Shown here: in pieces, positions 22,560 through 33,920 of the stretch
Position numbering within the stretch: the first letter of the stretch is position 1
Layout: every line of letters starts with the position of its first letter
Source: Montifringilla adamsi
Taxonomy: Eukaryota; Chordata; Aves; Passeriformes; Passeridae
Assembly: GCA_017590115.1 (NCBI GenBank)
Contig: JAGGNK010008226.1
Coordinates: forward strand, 8,215,501-8,279,500
Direction of reading: 5' to 3'
Length of the DNA: 64,000 bases
Translations under genes and position numbers: made by a program
Notes under the pieces: generated by a model
What the model was told of the DNA's origin: nothing
What the model saw: only the letters and a program-made list of their open reading frames with translations
Databases searched by the model: none

Positions 22560-23175
22560 TGAGCCACGGATCCCTGGTTCCAGCTGCTGAGCCATGGATC
22601 CCTGGTTCCAGCTGCTGAGGCATGCATCCCTCATTCCAGCTGCTGAGGCATGGATCCCTGACTCCAGCTGCTGAGCCATGGATCCCTCATTCCAGCTGCT
22701 GAGCCATGAATCCCTGGTTCCAGCTACTGAGCCATGGATCCCTCATTCCAGCTGCTGAGCCATGGATCCCTGATTCCAGCTGCTGAGCCATGGATCCCTC
22801 ATTCCAGCTGCTGAGCCATGGATCCCTGGTTCCAGCTACTGAGCCATGGATCCCTCATTCCAGCTGCTGAGCCATGGATCCCTCATTCCAGCTGCTGAGC
22901 CATGGATCCCTGGTTCCAGCTACTGAGCCATGGATCCCTGACTCCAGCTGCTGAGCCATGGATCCCTGATTCCAGCTGCTGAGCCTCTGATCCCTGATTC
23001 CAGCTGCTGAGCCATGCATCCCTGGTTCCAGCTGCTGAGCCATGGATCCCTGGTTCCAGCTACTGAGCCATGGATCCCTCATTCCAGCTGCTGAGCCATG
23101 GATCCCTGGTTCCAGCTGCTGAGCCATGCATCCCTGGTTCCAGCTGCTGAGCCATGCATCCCTGGTTCCAGCTGT
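22560..23175. repeat. 28-bp minisatellite, 22 copies
   Basis: Head-to-tail 28-bp units starting 'tgagccatggatccct', each with a central GGATCC. 616 bases equal 22 units with no net length change. Variants (ggttc/cattc/gattc and gctgct/gctact) are interspersed. Periodic minus-strand frames are a by-product. Confidence 0.96.
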
Positions 23176-23885
23176 TCCACCCCCAGGCACTCACACCCAC
23201 AGGAGCTCTCTGGGGCTCACCCAGACTCAGTGGAAGGGGAAATTCATGTTGTAGGCAAGGACAGAGATTCCAGAGAGAAAAGCTGTGGTGGTGCTTGGCT
23301 TTTCCAGCCTCAGTGATTCTGTATTCAACATGAATAACTCCAGGATGGGGTGATTTCCCTATTTTGAGACGTCTGCCATTCCCTAACAAAGCACCTTGCA
23401 CCAAACACCCTGGAAGGCTTAAAACATGATCCATCTTCTCAATGTATTGCAGGAGAAAGTCTCTCTCAGGGAATATTAGTGACTCCACAACTGGAGCAAA
23501 TAAATTCTGCTTTCCCTAAGTAATGCAGCTTATGGCGCAGATCTAATTTTAGATTCCCTCTGCTGCCCCTAAATCTTTGCTCCATGTCTTTCCCAGCTTG
23601 ATGGAAGGGCATATTTAATTATCAGGAGTCACATTTGTATGGACAGATCCTTCATCACCAAAGCATATGTCTTTGGGGTTAGGAATTGCAGGAATGCCAT
23701 TATTGCCCAGCCTGGAGTAAGGAGCACCCAGAGCACACCTGCAGTGGCACAGCAGGCTGCAGAGCAGGAGCTGCCTTTGCAGGGCACTGTGCTGGGGAGC
23801 TGCTCCCTGCAGCTCTGATTCCCAGCTCCTGGCAAGCCAGGCAGAGCCCTGTCCCAGCCAGGCATGGGGTAATGGTCCTCACTCT
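23176..23885. other. Unique sequence
   Basis: No supported gene. A short CR1-like tail (about 23285-23330) is possible. Confidence 0.5.
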
Positions 23886-24022
23886 CATGGAATCGTGGAA
23901 TGGTCTGGGCTGGAAGGGCCCTCAACCCATCCAGTGCCATGGCAGGGACACCTCCCGCCATCCCAGGCTGCCCCAGCCTGGCCTGGGGCACTGCCAGGGA
24001 CAGCCACAGCTGCTCTGGGTGA
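23886..24022 (-). mobile_element. CR1 LINE 3' fragment
   Basis: Antisense copy, 3' end at left ('tggaatcgtggaatggtctg'), extending to 'cacagctgctctgggtgacc'. Confidence 0.87.
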
Positions 24023-24213
24023 CCAATTAACACAATTTACACAATTAACATGGGTGCATTGCCTCTTGGCAGTGTGTTGGACCTGCTGCTCACAGACATG
24101 GGCCCAGGCCTGGGTTCAAATACAGGGATCCAGCTCTGGTGGGCGAAGATGGGGAAGGAAAAGCCTTTTGGAGCAGCCAGAGCTTCCTCTGAGAAGGCTC
24201 TGAAAAGCAGGGA

Positions 24214-24608
24214 GTCCCTGTGCTGGGCCCAGTTTCAGTCCCATGCTGGGCCCAGTTTAATTCCCATGCTGGGCCCAGTTTCAGTCCCATGCTGGTTCCA
24301 GTTTAATTTCCATAGTGGGCTCAGTTTAATTCCCATGTTGGTTCCAGTTTAATTCCCATGTTGGTTCCAGTTTAAGTCCCATGCTGGTCCCAGTTTAATT
24401 CCCATGTTGGTTCCAGTTTAATTCCCTTGTTGGTTCCAGTTTCAGTCCCATGCTGGTTCCAGTTTAGTTTCCATAGTGGGCTCAGTTTCTGCCCCATGCT
24501 GGTCCCAGTTTAATTCCCATGCTGTTCCTAGTTTCTGTCCCATGGTGGGCTCAGTTTCTAGTTCCCATGCTGGTTCCAGTTTCAGTCCAGTCCAGTTTCT
24601 AGTTCCCA
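24214..24608. repeat. 22-bp minisatellite, about 18 copies
   Basis: Units of about 22 bp built on 'ccagtttaattcccatgctg' with gttcc/gtccc/gggcc alternatives. Later units are more irregular. Confidence 0.93.
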
Positions 24609-25237
24609 CCCCCAGGGACTGCCCCTGCCATGGCAAAGGCTCCATTAAATGTGGAGCAGTTCTTGCAGACCCAAAATAACCCAGTCCTTATCTTTCTAAT
24701 ACTTACCTGGAAGGTTTTCCCTCTTGAATTCTCGTGGCATGTTCCTTACAGGCAGGTATGTTTAGATAATTACTCAAGTAACATGATGAAAATCAATAAA
24801 ACCAATCAAAATCTATTAAAAAGTCACAGATTGGATGTTTAGCCCCAAGTCCTGCTCGCTGCCTGGCCAGTGTTAGAGCCTCGTCCAGCAGGTCCTGATT
24901 ATCCTCAAACCCTCTGTGCCAACAACTTCTGCCTCAGCTCCATTGCTCTTCCATTAAAAAGCTGTTCTTGAGTCCATAAATTTATTTTACTCCGACTGCT
25001 ACATGAAAAGTCATAAACCAATTTATGAGCTGAGAAATGCTCCTCTCACTGCCACGGCAATTTGACATCTGCCAGCTTTAATCCTGGCTCTCCTAAAGCC
25101 TGAGTGTGGTGTGGGGGAGGAAGGGGAGCCAGCGAGGGGAGGATCTGCATCCCAAACCCCAGAGGATGGGATCCAGCCATGGGATGGGCTGTCAGAGCCA
25201 TCCCCAGGCTGCTCTGCCAGCAGGGCTACTCCAGGCT
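24609..25237. other. Unique sequence with AT-rich island
   Basis: No gene. AT-rich at 24690-24840 and at 24940-25035. Confidence 0.5.
24940..25040. other. Candidate conserved noncoding island
   Basis: Unique AT-rich segment with 'ccataaatttattttactcc', a HOX/CDX-like core, and 'aagtcataaaccaatttatg'. Regulatory function is inferred only. Confidence 0.22.
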
Positions 25238-25625
25238 TGCACACAGGCAAGATTCTTATAAAAGAAAAGCTTTATAAAATCAGAGTCCAAGCCTGTTACC
25301 TCTTCTAAGTGCAGCTGAGCAGCCAGCTAAGTTCCCAAGTGAGGGAATCCTGAGAACCAGAATCCCTTTGCAGAACAGCCTGTTCTTGGAGAGAAAAGTT
25401 AGTTGCACCTGTAATAACAGAAGATCTGTCCCATGAGAATCCACAAAGAAAAAACGTACACGGAAAAAGTCCTGAACCTTCTAACCAATGAATTGAGTGG
25501 CAAGAAAACTACTGGCCAGCTGGAGTTGGACACAAAGTCACTGAAAGCTGCATCAGAATGAGTTGTGTGAATAAAGAATTGGCTTTTCCTGCCTGAAGCA
25601 GCTGGGTGCTGCCTGCTGTACTGCA
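25238..25625 (+). mobile_element. Solo LTR, fourth family
   Basis: Starts near TGCACACAGG and carries 'agatctgtcccatgagaa', a CCAATGAATTGAG block and AATAAAG at 25570. Its U5 reads 'aattggcttttcctgcctg'. The same blocks in the same order occur inverted at 48968-49376, so this is a repeat and not unique DNA. Ends are approximate. Confidence 0.7.
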
Positions 25626-26568
25626 GGGAGCTGCTCAGGGGGGCCAGGGTGGTGCAGGGGACACGGCCCATGCCCTGGGGGGACCCCTGCCCTGTCCCCA
25701 GCCCCAGGGTTTGATGTGCTGCTGTCTGGGCACCAAGGTGCTCCTCCACCTGCCCTGGGGGGTGTCCCTGCAGCAGCCTGGCCTCCTGCTAATGACAGCG
25801 GCCTCGTTAGGGCCCTGCAGCTCCAGAGGCTGTCTCACTGTGCCACATCTGGCACATCTGCCCCAACGCCTGAGCCGCCCCTGGTCACTGAGAAGGAGCA
25901 AAAAGGAAAAGGGCGTGGATGTGAGAGCCCAGTGGGAATTATTTCTGCTCAGGTTGCACCTCCTGCAAGAGCTCCTGCTGCTGTTTGTGAATCTTCTCTC
26001 AGCCTTCACCCTGCTCCAGAGCCCTGCAAGCTCTGCTGCACCCTCAGCCTGTGCCATGCTCAGTTCCTCCTCTCTGAAGAGCTTTAGGATTTTCCAGCTG
26101 CAGGACTGGAGCCCCCTTTGCCCCCCAGAATCCTCCCCAGACCCTGGGCACCCCCACACTGAGCAGATGTCTCTGACCCACCAGTGTTTCCCTTCTCTGA
26201 GCCCCCCTCCTCTGCAGCAGCCTGTGCTTGGCACCCAGCCTGACCTCAGCCTCTGCAGCCCAGGGCTCTGCCCCCAGGTCACTCACATTTTATTCTCTTC
26301 CTGCAGTTTTGGTCTCCTCAGCACCTCTGTGCACACATTTGAAGGGAGCTCAGGCAGGGTCAGCAGCCCTGGGCCAGGGTGGCAGTGCTGATGTCCTGCT
26401 CTCTCTGCAGGGCAGGCTGCAGCCCTTCCCAGCCCACCAGAGCCTCCTCTGCAGAGCTCTGCTGCATCCCCAGCACTGCCTGAAGCACAACACCAATGGC
26501 GAGCACAGAAAACATCACAAGCAGACCCGGGCAGATTATGGAAGGAAGAGGCAGCAGAGTTTCAAGAG
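25626..26568. other. GC-rich sequence, no credible gene
   Basis: A 261-codon plus-strand frame and a 215-codon minus-strand frame overlap here. Both are Leu/Pro/Ser/Gly-rich low-complexity translations without a domain, which is expected of GC-rich DNA poor in stop codons. Confidence 0.5.
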
Positions 26569-26990
26569 AATCACGGAATGATCTGGGTTGAAAGGACCTT
26601 AAAAATCATCCCTGCCACGGCAGGGACACCTTCCCCTGTCCCAGCTGCTCCAGCCCCAGTGTCCAGCCTGGCCTTGGGCACTGCCAGGGATCCAGGGGCA
26701 GCCCCAGCTGCTCTGGGCACCCTGTGCCAGGGCCTGCCCACCCTGCCAGGAACGATTCCCAATTCCCAATCTCCCATCCAGCCCTGCCTCTGGCAGTGGG
26801 AGCCATTCCCTGTGTCCTGTCCCTCCATCCCTTGTCCCCAGTCCCTCTGCAGCTCTCCTGGAGCCCCTCCAGGCCCTGGCAGGGCTCTGAGCTCTCCCTG
26901 GAGCCTTTTCCCTGGAGCCTTTTCCCTGGAGCTTTTCCCTGGAGCTGCTCCTCTCCAGGTCTCCAGCTCCCCCTCTGCTCCCCAGACCAG
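26569..26990 (-). mobile_element. CR1 LINE 3' fragment, long
   Basis: One of the two longest antisense CR1 copies: from 'tcacggaatgatctgggttg' through the core to 'ctcctctccaggtctccagc'. A local 17-bp triplication (around 'ccctggagccttttccctgg', 26898-26943) is a later internal expansion. Confidence 0.9.
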
Positions 26991-28029
26991 GACAGCAGCA
27001 GCCCCTGCAGAGGGAAATCCCAGCCCAGCTGCAGCTCCTTCCCTGAGCTCCCAGCTGAACAAGGCTCTGAGCTCTTTGGCCACAACCTTGTGTCAGCGTG
27101 GTGTAACAAACCCACAGGAGCCAGGGAAACGCCGTCCCTCGTGCTGTAATTTTCTGTCTGTGTGTTCTCTCATTGCCGTGGCTGCTCTTTGCATGTACCT
27201 AATTTGTCTTTATTACCAGAGCAAAGCAAGGCTGATATTTACACTTCCAGCAAGGCATGCAAGAGACAAAAAATAAATGCTGGGTTTTGACTCATAAATA
27301 AACCTTTTTTTTTAGCCAGTGCAACGAGACATGGGCATTTTCTTGGTAACATCCCCACTGGAAATGGTTATAACATTGCCAATCATCAATAAGTGCTCTG
27401 GAGCTCAGTGCCTTGAAAAACATACTGCAAATATTTAAATTTTAATTGTAAGATACAAGTTGAAATTCAATTTAAATTAGTTGCAATCCACAGCCAATGC
27501 TGCAGGGACATGAGTAGTCTACTTTGTTTAGGCCACATCCTATCTTAGGGAATAAATATGGGGTTTAAAGGTACTTAAGTGCTTGATTGTTCTTTATTTC
27601 ACATTGGAATTGGGAGAATAAATTCCTTAAGGGCTTTAAGATACTCTCTAATTTATTATTGTCAACGCAATTCAGTAATCTGTGAGAAGATTATAAATTT
27701 CTTCCATGAAAAGCCCAGGTTGTTTGCAGGGGAACGTTTTCCTCAGGGCAGAGTCACCCCTGGCTGCACTTGGCTGTAAATCTGAGTGCAGCGTGGGGAG
27801 CGTGAAGGGTTTTACACGGATCTCACAACAAACCTCACTCCAAAATACTGCCGGGTTCTGCGGCTGGATGGCTGCTTGGAAAAGCTCAGCAAACACAGCC
27901 TGGCCCTGCTCCCACCTTGGCTGGGAATTTGTGGAATGCTACAGGACAAAAAATAAAGGGCAGCTCATGGGAAAGCACAGAGCCTGGCTGGAGGGAGGTC
28001 CTGGGGTGATGCCTCCCAGGAAATCGCCC
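26991..28029. other. Unique AT-rich sequence
   Basis: 27280-27700 is markedly AT-rich and unique. No gene recognised. Confidence 0.5.
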
Positions 28030-28505
28030 AACAGCAGGTCTGAAATCCCTCAGTGCCAGGTCTGAAATCCCTCAATGCCAGGTCTGAAATCCCCCAATGC
28101 CAGGTCTGAAATCCCTCAGTGCCAGGTCTGAAATCCCCCAATGCCAGGTCTGAAATCGCCCAACAGCAGGTCTGAAATCCCTCAATGCCAGGTCTGAAAT
28201 CGCCCAACAGCAGCTCTGAAATCTCCCAATGCCAGGTCTGAAATCCCTGAACACCAGGTCTGAAATCCCCTACACCATCTTTGAAATCCCCCAACACCAG
28301 CTCTGAAATCCTCCAACACCAGGTTATAAATCCCTCAATACCAGGTCTGAGATGCCCCAAACTCCAGGTCTGAAATCCCCTACACCATCTTTGAAATCCC
28401 ACAACGCCAGGTCTGAAATTCCCCAACACCAGGGCATAAATCCCTCAATACCCGGTCTGAGATGCCCCAAACTCCGGGTCTGAAGTTCCCCAACACCAGC
28501 TCTGC
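28030..28505. repeat. 22-bp minisatellite, about 21 copies
   Basis: Units 'ctgaaatccctcaatgccag' plus two bases, with a longer variant block containing 'ccaaactccaggtctgaaat' after 28345. Minus-strand periodic frames are artefacts. Confidence 0.93.
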
Positions 28506-28755
28506 ACCCCCAGGCCCTGGAGATGGCAATTTCCCTCCAGGACAGTGAGAGCCACCCCTGCAGGGGTGAGCTGCAGGCACAAAAGTCCTCCCAGCCCTCC
28601 GCTCCAGACAGAAGATCCAGAATTTTCTGAGGGTTCTGGTCCTGCCCCTCAGCATTTCCAGCTTCACCTCAAAATGCTTGGGTACCTCTGGAAAAACAGA
28701 ATGTTCCCCCTGTGCTGTGCAGCCTGATTTGGTCAGTCTCCAGAGGTGGTGGCCA

Positions 28756-29036
28756 GGTGGGGTCGGTGTCCTGTCCAAGGTGACAAGGGACAGGACAGGA
28801 CAGGAGGAACCAGCCTCAGGCTGTGCCAGGGAAGTTCTGGTGGATATTAAGAAAAATTCCTTCCTGGAAAGGGCTGCCCAGCCGTGGCACAGCTGCCCAG
28901 GCAGGGCTGGAGTCCCCATCCCTGGGGGGATTCACAGCCCCGTGGATGTGGCAGCTGGGGACAGGGGCAGTGCTGGGAAGGGTTGGATCCACCATCCTAA
29001 AGTCTTTTCCAACCCAAATGATTCTGTAATTCAGTG
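28756..29036 (+). mobile_element. CR1 LINE 3' fragment
   Basis: Different CR1 subtype: 'ccaaggtgacaagggacagg', 'gatattaagaaaaattcctt', 'cctggaaagggctgcccag', then 'cttttccaacccaaatgatt' and 'ctgtaattc'. The 3' terminus is intact. Confidence 0.88.
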
Positions 29037-29591
29037 GGTCCCTGTGTCCTGCCCTACAGGGTGACTGTCCCTGAATTCACCTTTGCACTGGAACTCTCCT
29101 TGTTTGGTGCTTCCCCACTGCTGAGGGGTCTGAAAGTGTCCCAGATCTCTGAAATATGCATTTCAGTGCTGCTGCTTTTACTCCCCTTTTATTAGAACCC
29201 AAGGAAAAGGTGACATCTGCTCCACAGTGTCTGTATTTTAATCACCTGTGAAAGGCTGAATTAACCTGCAGCTAATGAGACTTGACAGTTTTACTAATAT
29301 TAGAAATGGGATTGAAGGAGGAACAATTCCCACGTACATTCTATAGATCTTTGAAATATATACTGGAAATATGTTCTGGAAAATACGACTGCAGCTCTCA
29401 AACCATGCCCATCATTTCCTTGATAACAGACATAAAGTTCTCATTTTCTTGTCAGCAATTAATCAGCAGCCTGATAACTGGGTGTGCTGGAAAAGGGAAT
29501 TCAGAGCAGGCAGGTGACACACAGAAATCAAACACACACGGTTCGGGAAGTTCAGGGGAGAAACCTTCATTTATGGCCTTCAGCTGAAGGA
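29037..29591. other. Unique sequence
   Basis: AT-moderate, no gene recognised. Confidence 0.5.
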
Positions 29592-29790
29592 GGACAGGGA
29601 TGGACGGGATTTTGGGCAGGAATTGCTCCCTGGGAGGGTGGGGATGGAATTCCCAGAGCAGCTGTGGCTGCCCTGGATCCCTGGCAGTGCCCAAGGCTGG
29701 GCTGGATGGGGCTGGGAGCACCTGGGACAGGGGAAGGGGTCCCTGCATGGGCTTTAAGGCCCTGCCCACCCAAGCAGTCTGGGTTCTGCT
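29592..29790 (+). mobile_element. CR1 LINE 3' fragment
   Basis: Sense copy from 'gacagggatggacgggattt' to 'cctgcccacccaagcagtct'. Small deletions in the core. Confidence 0.87.
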
Positions 29791-30440
29791 GGCACTGGGA
29801 AGCCCCCATTCCTGATCCCTGTGGCCCTGCAGCCCTGGCTCATCCCCAGCCTGCCATCACCAGGGCAGCTCTGCTTGGTCACCTCCGAGCACAGCCACCA
29901 GAGCCTCCCCTCCAGAGAGGAATTTGGGGGTTTAAAAGCCAGAATTAACTCTATCAAAGTCCCTGGTGCATTGCCGTGGGCTCACAGCCCCAGCACTTCC
30001 CAGCACAGCCCCAGAGCTGGTGCCCAGTCCCAGCCAGGGGCTGGGGGCTCCAGGGGCTCTGGGGAACGCTGCAGCCCCCGGCACGGCGGCTCAGGGACGT
30101 GCTGCTCCACTCCATTTGCTGTAATTGCAGGGCTAATTGAGAAGAAAGACTGAACAGACAGGTCAGATCTCCTTCTCCAAGTAATTATGTGTGATTTATA
30201 CAGAGGGTGCAGCAGCAGAGACAGAGGAGTATGTAAATCCTGGAATGATTTCCTAGAGAAAACGATTATAAGGTTAACAGTAGCTTGGCAGCCTAAAATA
30301 AGAAATTATTTTAAACCCCGTGCATTTGGGGAATTACCTCTCCCATGGAAACGGATCTCCAGCTCGTTAGAGGCAATTTAGGAGGCAGAGAGGCTTTTTG
30401 AGAACGGTAATGGCTCTGGGAGAGAGCAGCTCTGGCTGAT
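29791..30440. other. Unique sequence
   Basis: GC-rich to about 30100, then AT-rich unique DNA (30170-30330). No gene. Confidence 0.5.
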
Positions 30441-30860
30441 GTGGGTGACACTCTGTGCTGGTGGGTGACACGCTGTGCCCATAGGTGACATGCTGTGCCT
30501 GTGGGTGACACACTGTGCTAGTGGGTGACACTCTGTGCTGGTGGGTGACACGCTGTGCCCATGGGTGACATGCTGTGCCCATGGGTGACACGCTGTGCCC
30601 GTGGGTGACACTCTGTGCCTGTGGGTGACACGCTGTGCCCATGGGTGACACTCTGTGCCCATGGGTGACACTCTGTGCCATTGGGTGACACTCTGTGCCT
30701 GTGGGTGACACGCTGTGCCCATGGGTGACACTCTGTGCCCCTGGGTGACACTCTGTGCTGGTGGGTGACACTCTGTGCTGGTGGGTGACACGCTGTGCCC
30801 ATGGGTGACATGCTGTGCCCATGGGTGACACGCTGTGCCCGTGGGTGACACGCTGTGCCC
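30441..30860. repeat. 20-bp minisatellite, exactly 21 copies
   Basis: Units 'gtgggtgacacgctgtgccc' with substitutions at a few fixed positions (gtg/atg, cgc/ctc/tgc, ccc/ctg/cct). 420 bases equal 21 units without any insertion or deletion. Confidence 0.97.
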
Positions 30861-31680
30861 ACGGCCTCAGGCACAGCCTGGCTGGCCAGGGCAGGACCCG
30901 GAGCCATTCCCTGTGTCCCCCAGTGACACATCCCTAGAGAACCCCAAGTGCAGGGAGCTCCAGGCACGGCTCCCTCTCAGCACGGGATGCTCTGCAAACA
31001 GAACCCCTGGCACACGTCACACCAGGCACTGTCACCCCTGGGCCAGCACAGCTCCCCTGCTCCTGGTGCTCTCCTCACACCCCATGGAGTGAAGGAAGGC
31101 TCCAGAGGCTCAGCCAGGATTGCTGGGAGCTCTGGGATGGGCCGGGGAAGCAGAGGGAGCTGGGGGAGAGCAGCGTGGGATGGACAGGGCACAGGACAGC
31201 CCTGAACCCCTCTCTGCCCGTGCACTGGGAGACCCTCCCAGCTGCAGCTGAAGGGAAAGCCTGGAGGGTTCCAGAAGGTTTGCAGAAGATTTTAATTCCC
31301 CCAGAGCTCTGGATCAAGGGATGCTGCTGAGGTCTGAAAACTGGGAGGGGCAGAGAGGGAAAAACGTTGCCTGTGAATTGTACAGTTTGTTTTGCCTTAA
31401 AAAAAAAAGACCAGTGAGAAGGAAATAAAGGCCTCACAGGATATTCCTGTGCTCCCAGGAGGAGTTTCTGTGAGGAACTCCCTGGAACCAAACCACACTG
31501 ACCTTGGAGCTGTGTGTGCACCTGCAGCTGGGATTTGCTGTGACCCAGAGAAGGGGGGAAACCTCAAATCAAAACCCCCCTCATATTCCCTCTGTGGGTT
31601 TTCCCTCTGTGCCTACAAGAAAATCTTCAGTGCTTGGTGAAGTCTGTGCCCAGGGGTGGAGCATGGGGCTGGAACTGATT
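30861..31680. other. Unique sequence
   Basis: No gene recognised. Confidence 0.5.
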
Positions 31681-31788
31681 GTAGAATGCTGGAATGGTTT
31701 GGGTTGGAAGGACCTTAAAGCCCACCCAGTGCCACCCTGCATGGGCAGGGACACCTTCCCCTGTCCCAGGCTGCTCCAACCTGGCCTG
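31681..31788 (-). mobile_element. CR1 LINE 3' fragment
   Basis: Short antisense tail: 'gctggaatggtttgggttgg' to 'tcccaggctgctccaacctg'. Confidence 0.87.
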
Positions 31789-32356
31789 CAGCTTCATTTC
31801 TTAAATTTTTCATGGAGCTGGAAGCAAATTTAGGAAGAGAACTAATAGCAAGACTTGCCAAATCCCTTTGCTCCTGTGTAGTTTTGTAGTGGTAAAATGG
31901 GAATAAGATTTGTAAGACCCTTTCCCATCCGTGCACTGAAATGGGCTGATGGGAGCTGAATATGAAGATGTTCCCTCTTCCTCTCTCACTTCAGAAGGAA
32001 AACTCTGCTTTGGGGGAAGTTTTTATTGAATTCTCGACTTCTGGAATGCTCAGCTCCAAGTTTTTTTTATTAAACTCATCTGTCAAAATAGAAATTCTTT
32101 CTGGAGAAGACTGGGTTGCAAAGGACACATCAGATGGATGTGTGAATATTATGTCCATAAATGTTTGTTAGGAAGATTATTCCCAGCTGATATGACAAAG
32201 AGATGAGAAATTAGATCACAAATCTCATTAACGACCCAGACACTGAAGGAGAAATGAAGCCAATTAATGCTGATGGGACTTGTCAGGAGAATGTCATGGC
32301 TCTGCTCCTCATGCCAGTCACACAGCCAGGGCTGAGCAACCTCGGGAGCAAGGCTG
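31789..32356. other. Unique AT-rich sequence
   Basis: No gene recognised. Confidence 0.5.
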
Positions 32357-33112
32357 GGGGATAATGCTGGGATTTGGGGGGATAATGCTGGGATTTGGGG
32401 GGATAATGATGGAATTTGGGGGGATAATGCTGGAATTTGAGTGGATAATGCTGGAATTTGGGGGAATAATGCTGGAATTGGGAGTGGATGATGCAGGGAT
32501 TGTGAGTGGATGATGCAGGAATTTGGGTGGATGATGCAGGCATTGGGAGTGGATGATGCAGGAGTTTGGGTGGATGATGGAATTTGGGTGGATGATGGAA
32601 TTTGGGTGGATGATGGAATTTGGGTGGATGATGCAGGAATTGGGAGTGGATGATGCAGGAGTCAGGACTGGCTGATGCAGGAATTTGGGTGGATGATGGA
32701 ATTTGGGTGGATGATGCAGGAACTGGGAGTGGATGATGCAGGAATTGTGAGTGGATGATGCAGGAATTGTGGGGGGATGATGCAGGAGTTTGGGTGGATG
32801 ATGGAGTTTGGGTGGATGATGCAGGCACTGGGAGTGGATGATGCAGGAATTGTGGGTGGATGATGCAGGAGTTTGGGTGGATGATGCAGGAAATCGTGAG
32901 TGGATGATGCAGGAATTTGGGTGGATGATGCAGGAGTTTGGGTGGATGATGGAGTCTGGGTGGACGATGCAGGAATTGTGGGTGGATGATGCAGGAGTCA
33001 GGAGTGGATGATGCAGGAGTTTGGGTGGATGATGGAGTCTGGGTGGACGATGCAGGAATTGTGGGTGGATGATGCAGGAGTCTGGGTGGACGATGCAGGC
33101 ACTGGGAGTGGA
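32357..33112. repeat. 21-bp minisatellite, about 36 units
   Basis: The longest array here (756 bp). The core is 'gatgatgcaggaatttgggtg', with variants lacking 'gcag'. The first 120 bases carry runs of five or six G. The minus strand reads as Ile/His/Pro/Ser repeats over more than 300 codons in two frames, an artefact of the array. Confidence 0.96.
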
Positions 33113-33726
33113 TGGCCCTGCCTCTCCCTGCTCCCAAGGAACCACCTCGGTTTCCAGCAGGGATGCCGCCCTGCCGTTCTGAGGCAGAGCAGGCAGCAGG
33201 GCCGTGTCTCCCCGACCTGGCAGAGCCCTCTGCTCCCATCCTTCGGCTCCTTCCGCCGAATTAGAGCTCCCACTGCTCTGTTTCCATGACAACTTTTCTT
33301 TCGGTCAGAACAGCCCGGCCAACCGCGGGCTGTGATTTGAGCACTCCCCAAATGTGCCCATTAAGCATCATCATCATCATCATCATCATCATCTTGGCAC
33401 TGCGGGAAAAGCAAAGCGGGGAGACGCAGCCTCCCCTGCCCGGCTGCGAAAGGGACTCTTCCACCTGGGAGCAAACCAGAAAAACGCGGGTTTCTGGTAA
33501 CTGCAGCCATGCTGAGGGTTACCAGCGGCAGGCTGGAAGCCTTATTTCCATCTGGAGACACCGGTGAGATGTACAGGAGTCACAGCTGCAGCCCCAAGGG
33601 CTGGAACTGGGCAGGGTTGGTCTCTCAGGAGCACATCCCTGTGTCCCAGCTGATCCAAGCTGGAAGGGAACAAACCAAGGATAGGAAAGGAATAAACTCG
33701 GTTTTTACCTTTGAAAAATAACCACT
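33113..33726. other. Unique sequence with microsatellite
   Basis: Somewhat richer in CpG than its surroundings (33160-33500) but short. No gene recognised. Confidence 0.45.
33366..33393. repeat. (CAT)n microsatellite, 9 units
   Basis: Perfect trinucleotide run. Confidence 0.95.
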
Positions 33727-33920
33727 TTGGTTGGAAGGGACCTTCAAGCCCATCCAGTGCCATTCCCTGGGTCCTGTCCCTCCATCCCTGTCCCCAGCCC
33801 CTCTCCAGCTCTCCTGTGGCTCCTTCAGGTGCTGTGAGGCCCCTCTGGGGTCACCCCAACCTTCTCCTCTGCACCCCCAGCTCTCCCAGCAGAGCTGCTC
33901 CATCCTCTGATCATCTCAGG
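33727..33920 (-). mobile_element. CR1 LINE 3' fragment
   Basis: Antisense copy with an internal deletion: the 3' 'ttggttggaagggaccttca' joins directly to the 'ttccctgggtcctgtccctc' region, skipping the usual core, and ends 'ctctgatcatctcagg'. Confidence 0.86.

Noticed and set aside
25606..26391. 261-codon plus-strand frame
   Set aside because: Low-complexity Leu/Pro/Ser/Gly translation in GC-rich DNA, with an equally long frame on the other strand and no signal peptide, domain or splice pattern.
30441..30860. CRISPR-like regular array
   Set aside because: The units are contiguous with no unique spacers, and the surrounding DNA is vertebrate. The same holds for the other arrays.
32283..33292. 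Minus-strand frames of 318 and 324 codons rich in Ile/His/Pro/Ser
   Set aside because: These are a direct translation of the 21-bp array in two frames at once, which is expected of a stop-free repeat.
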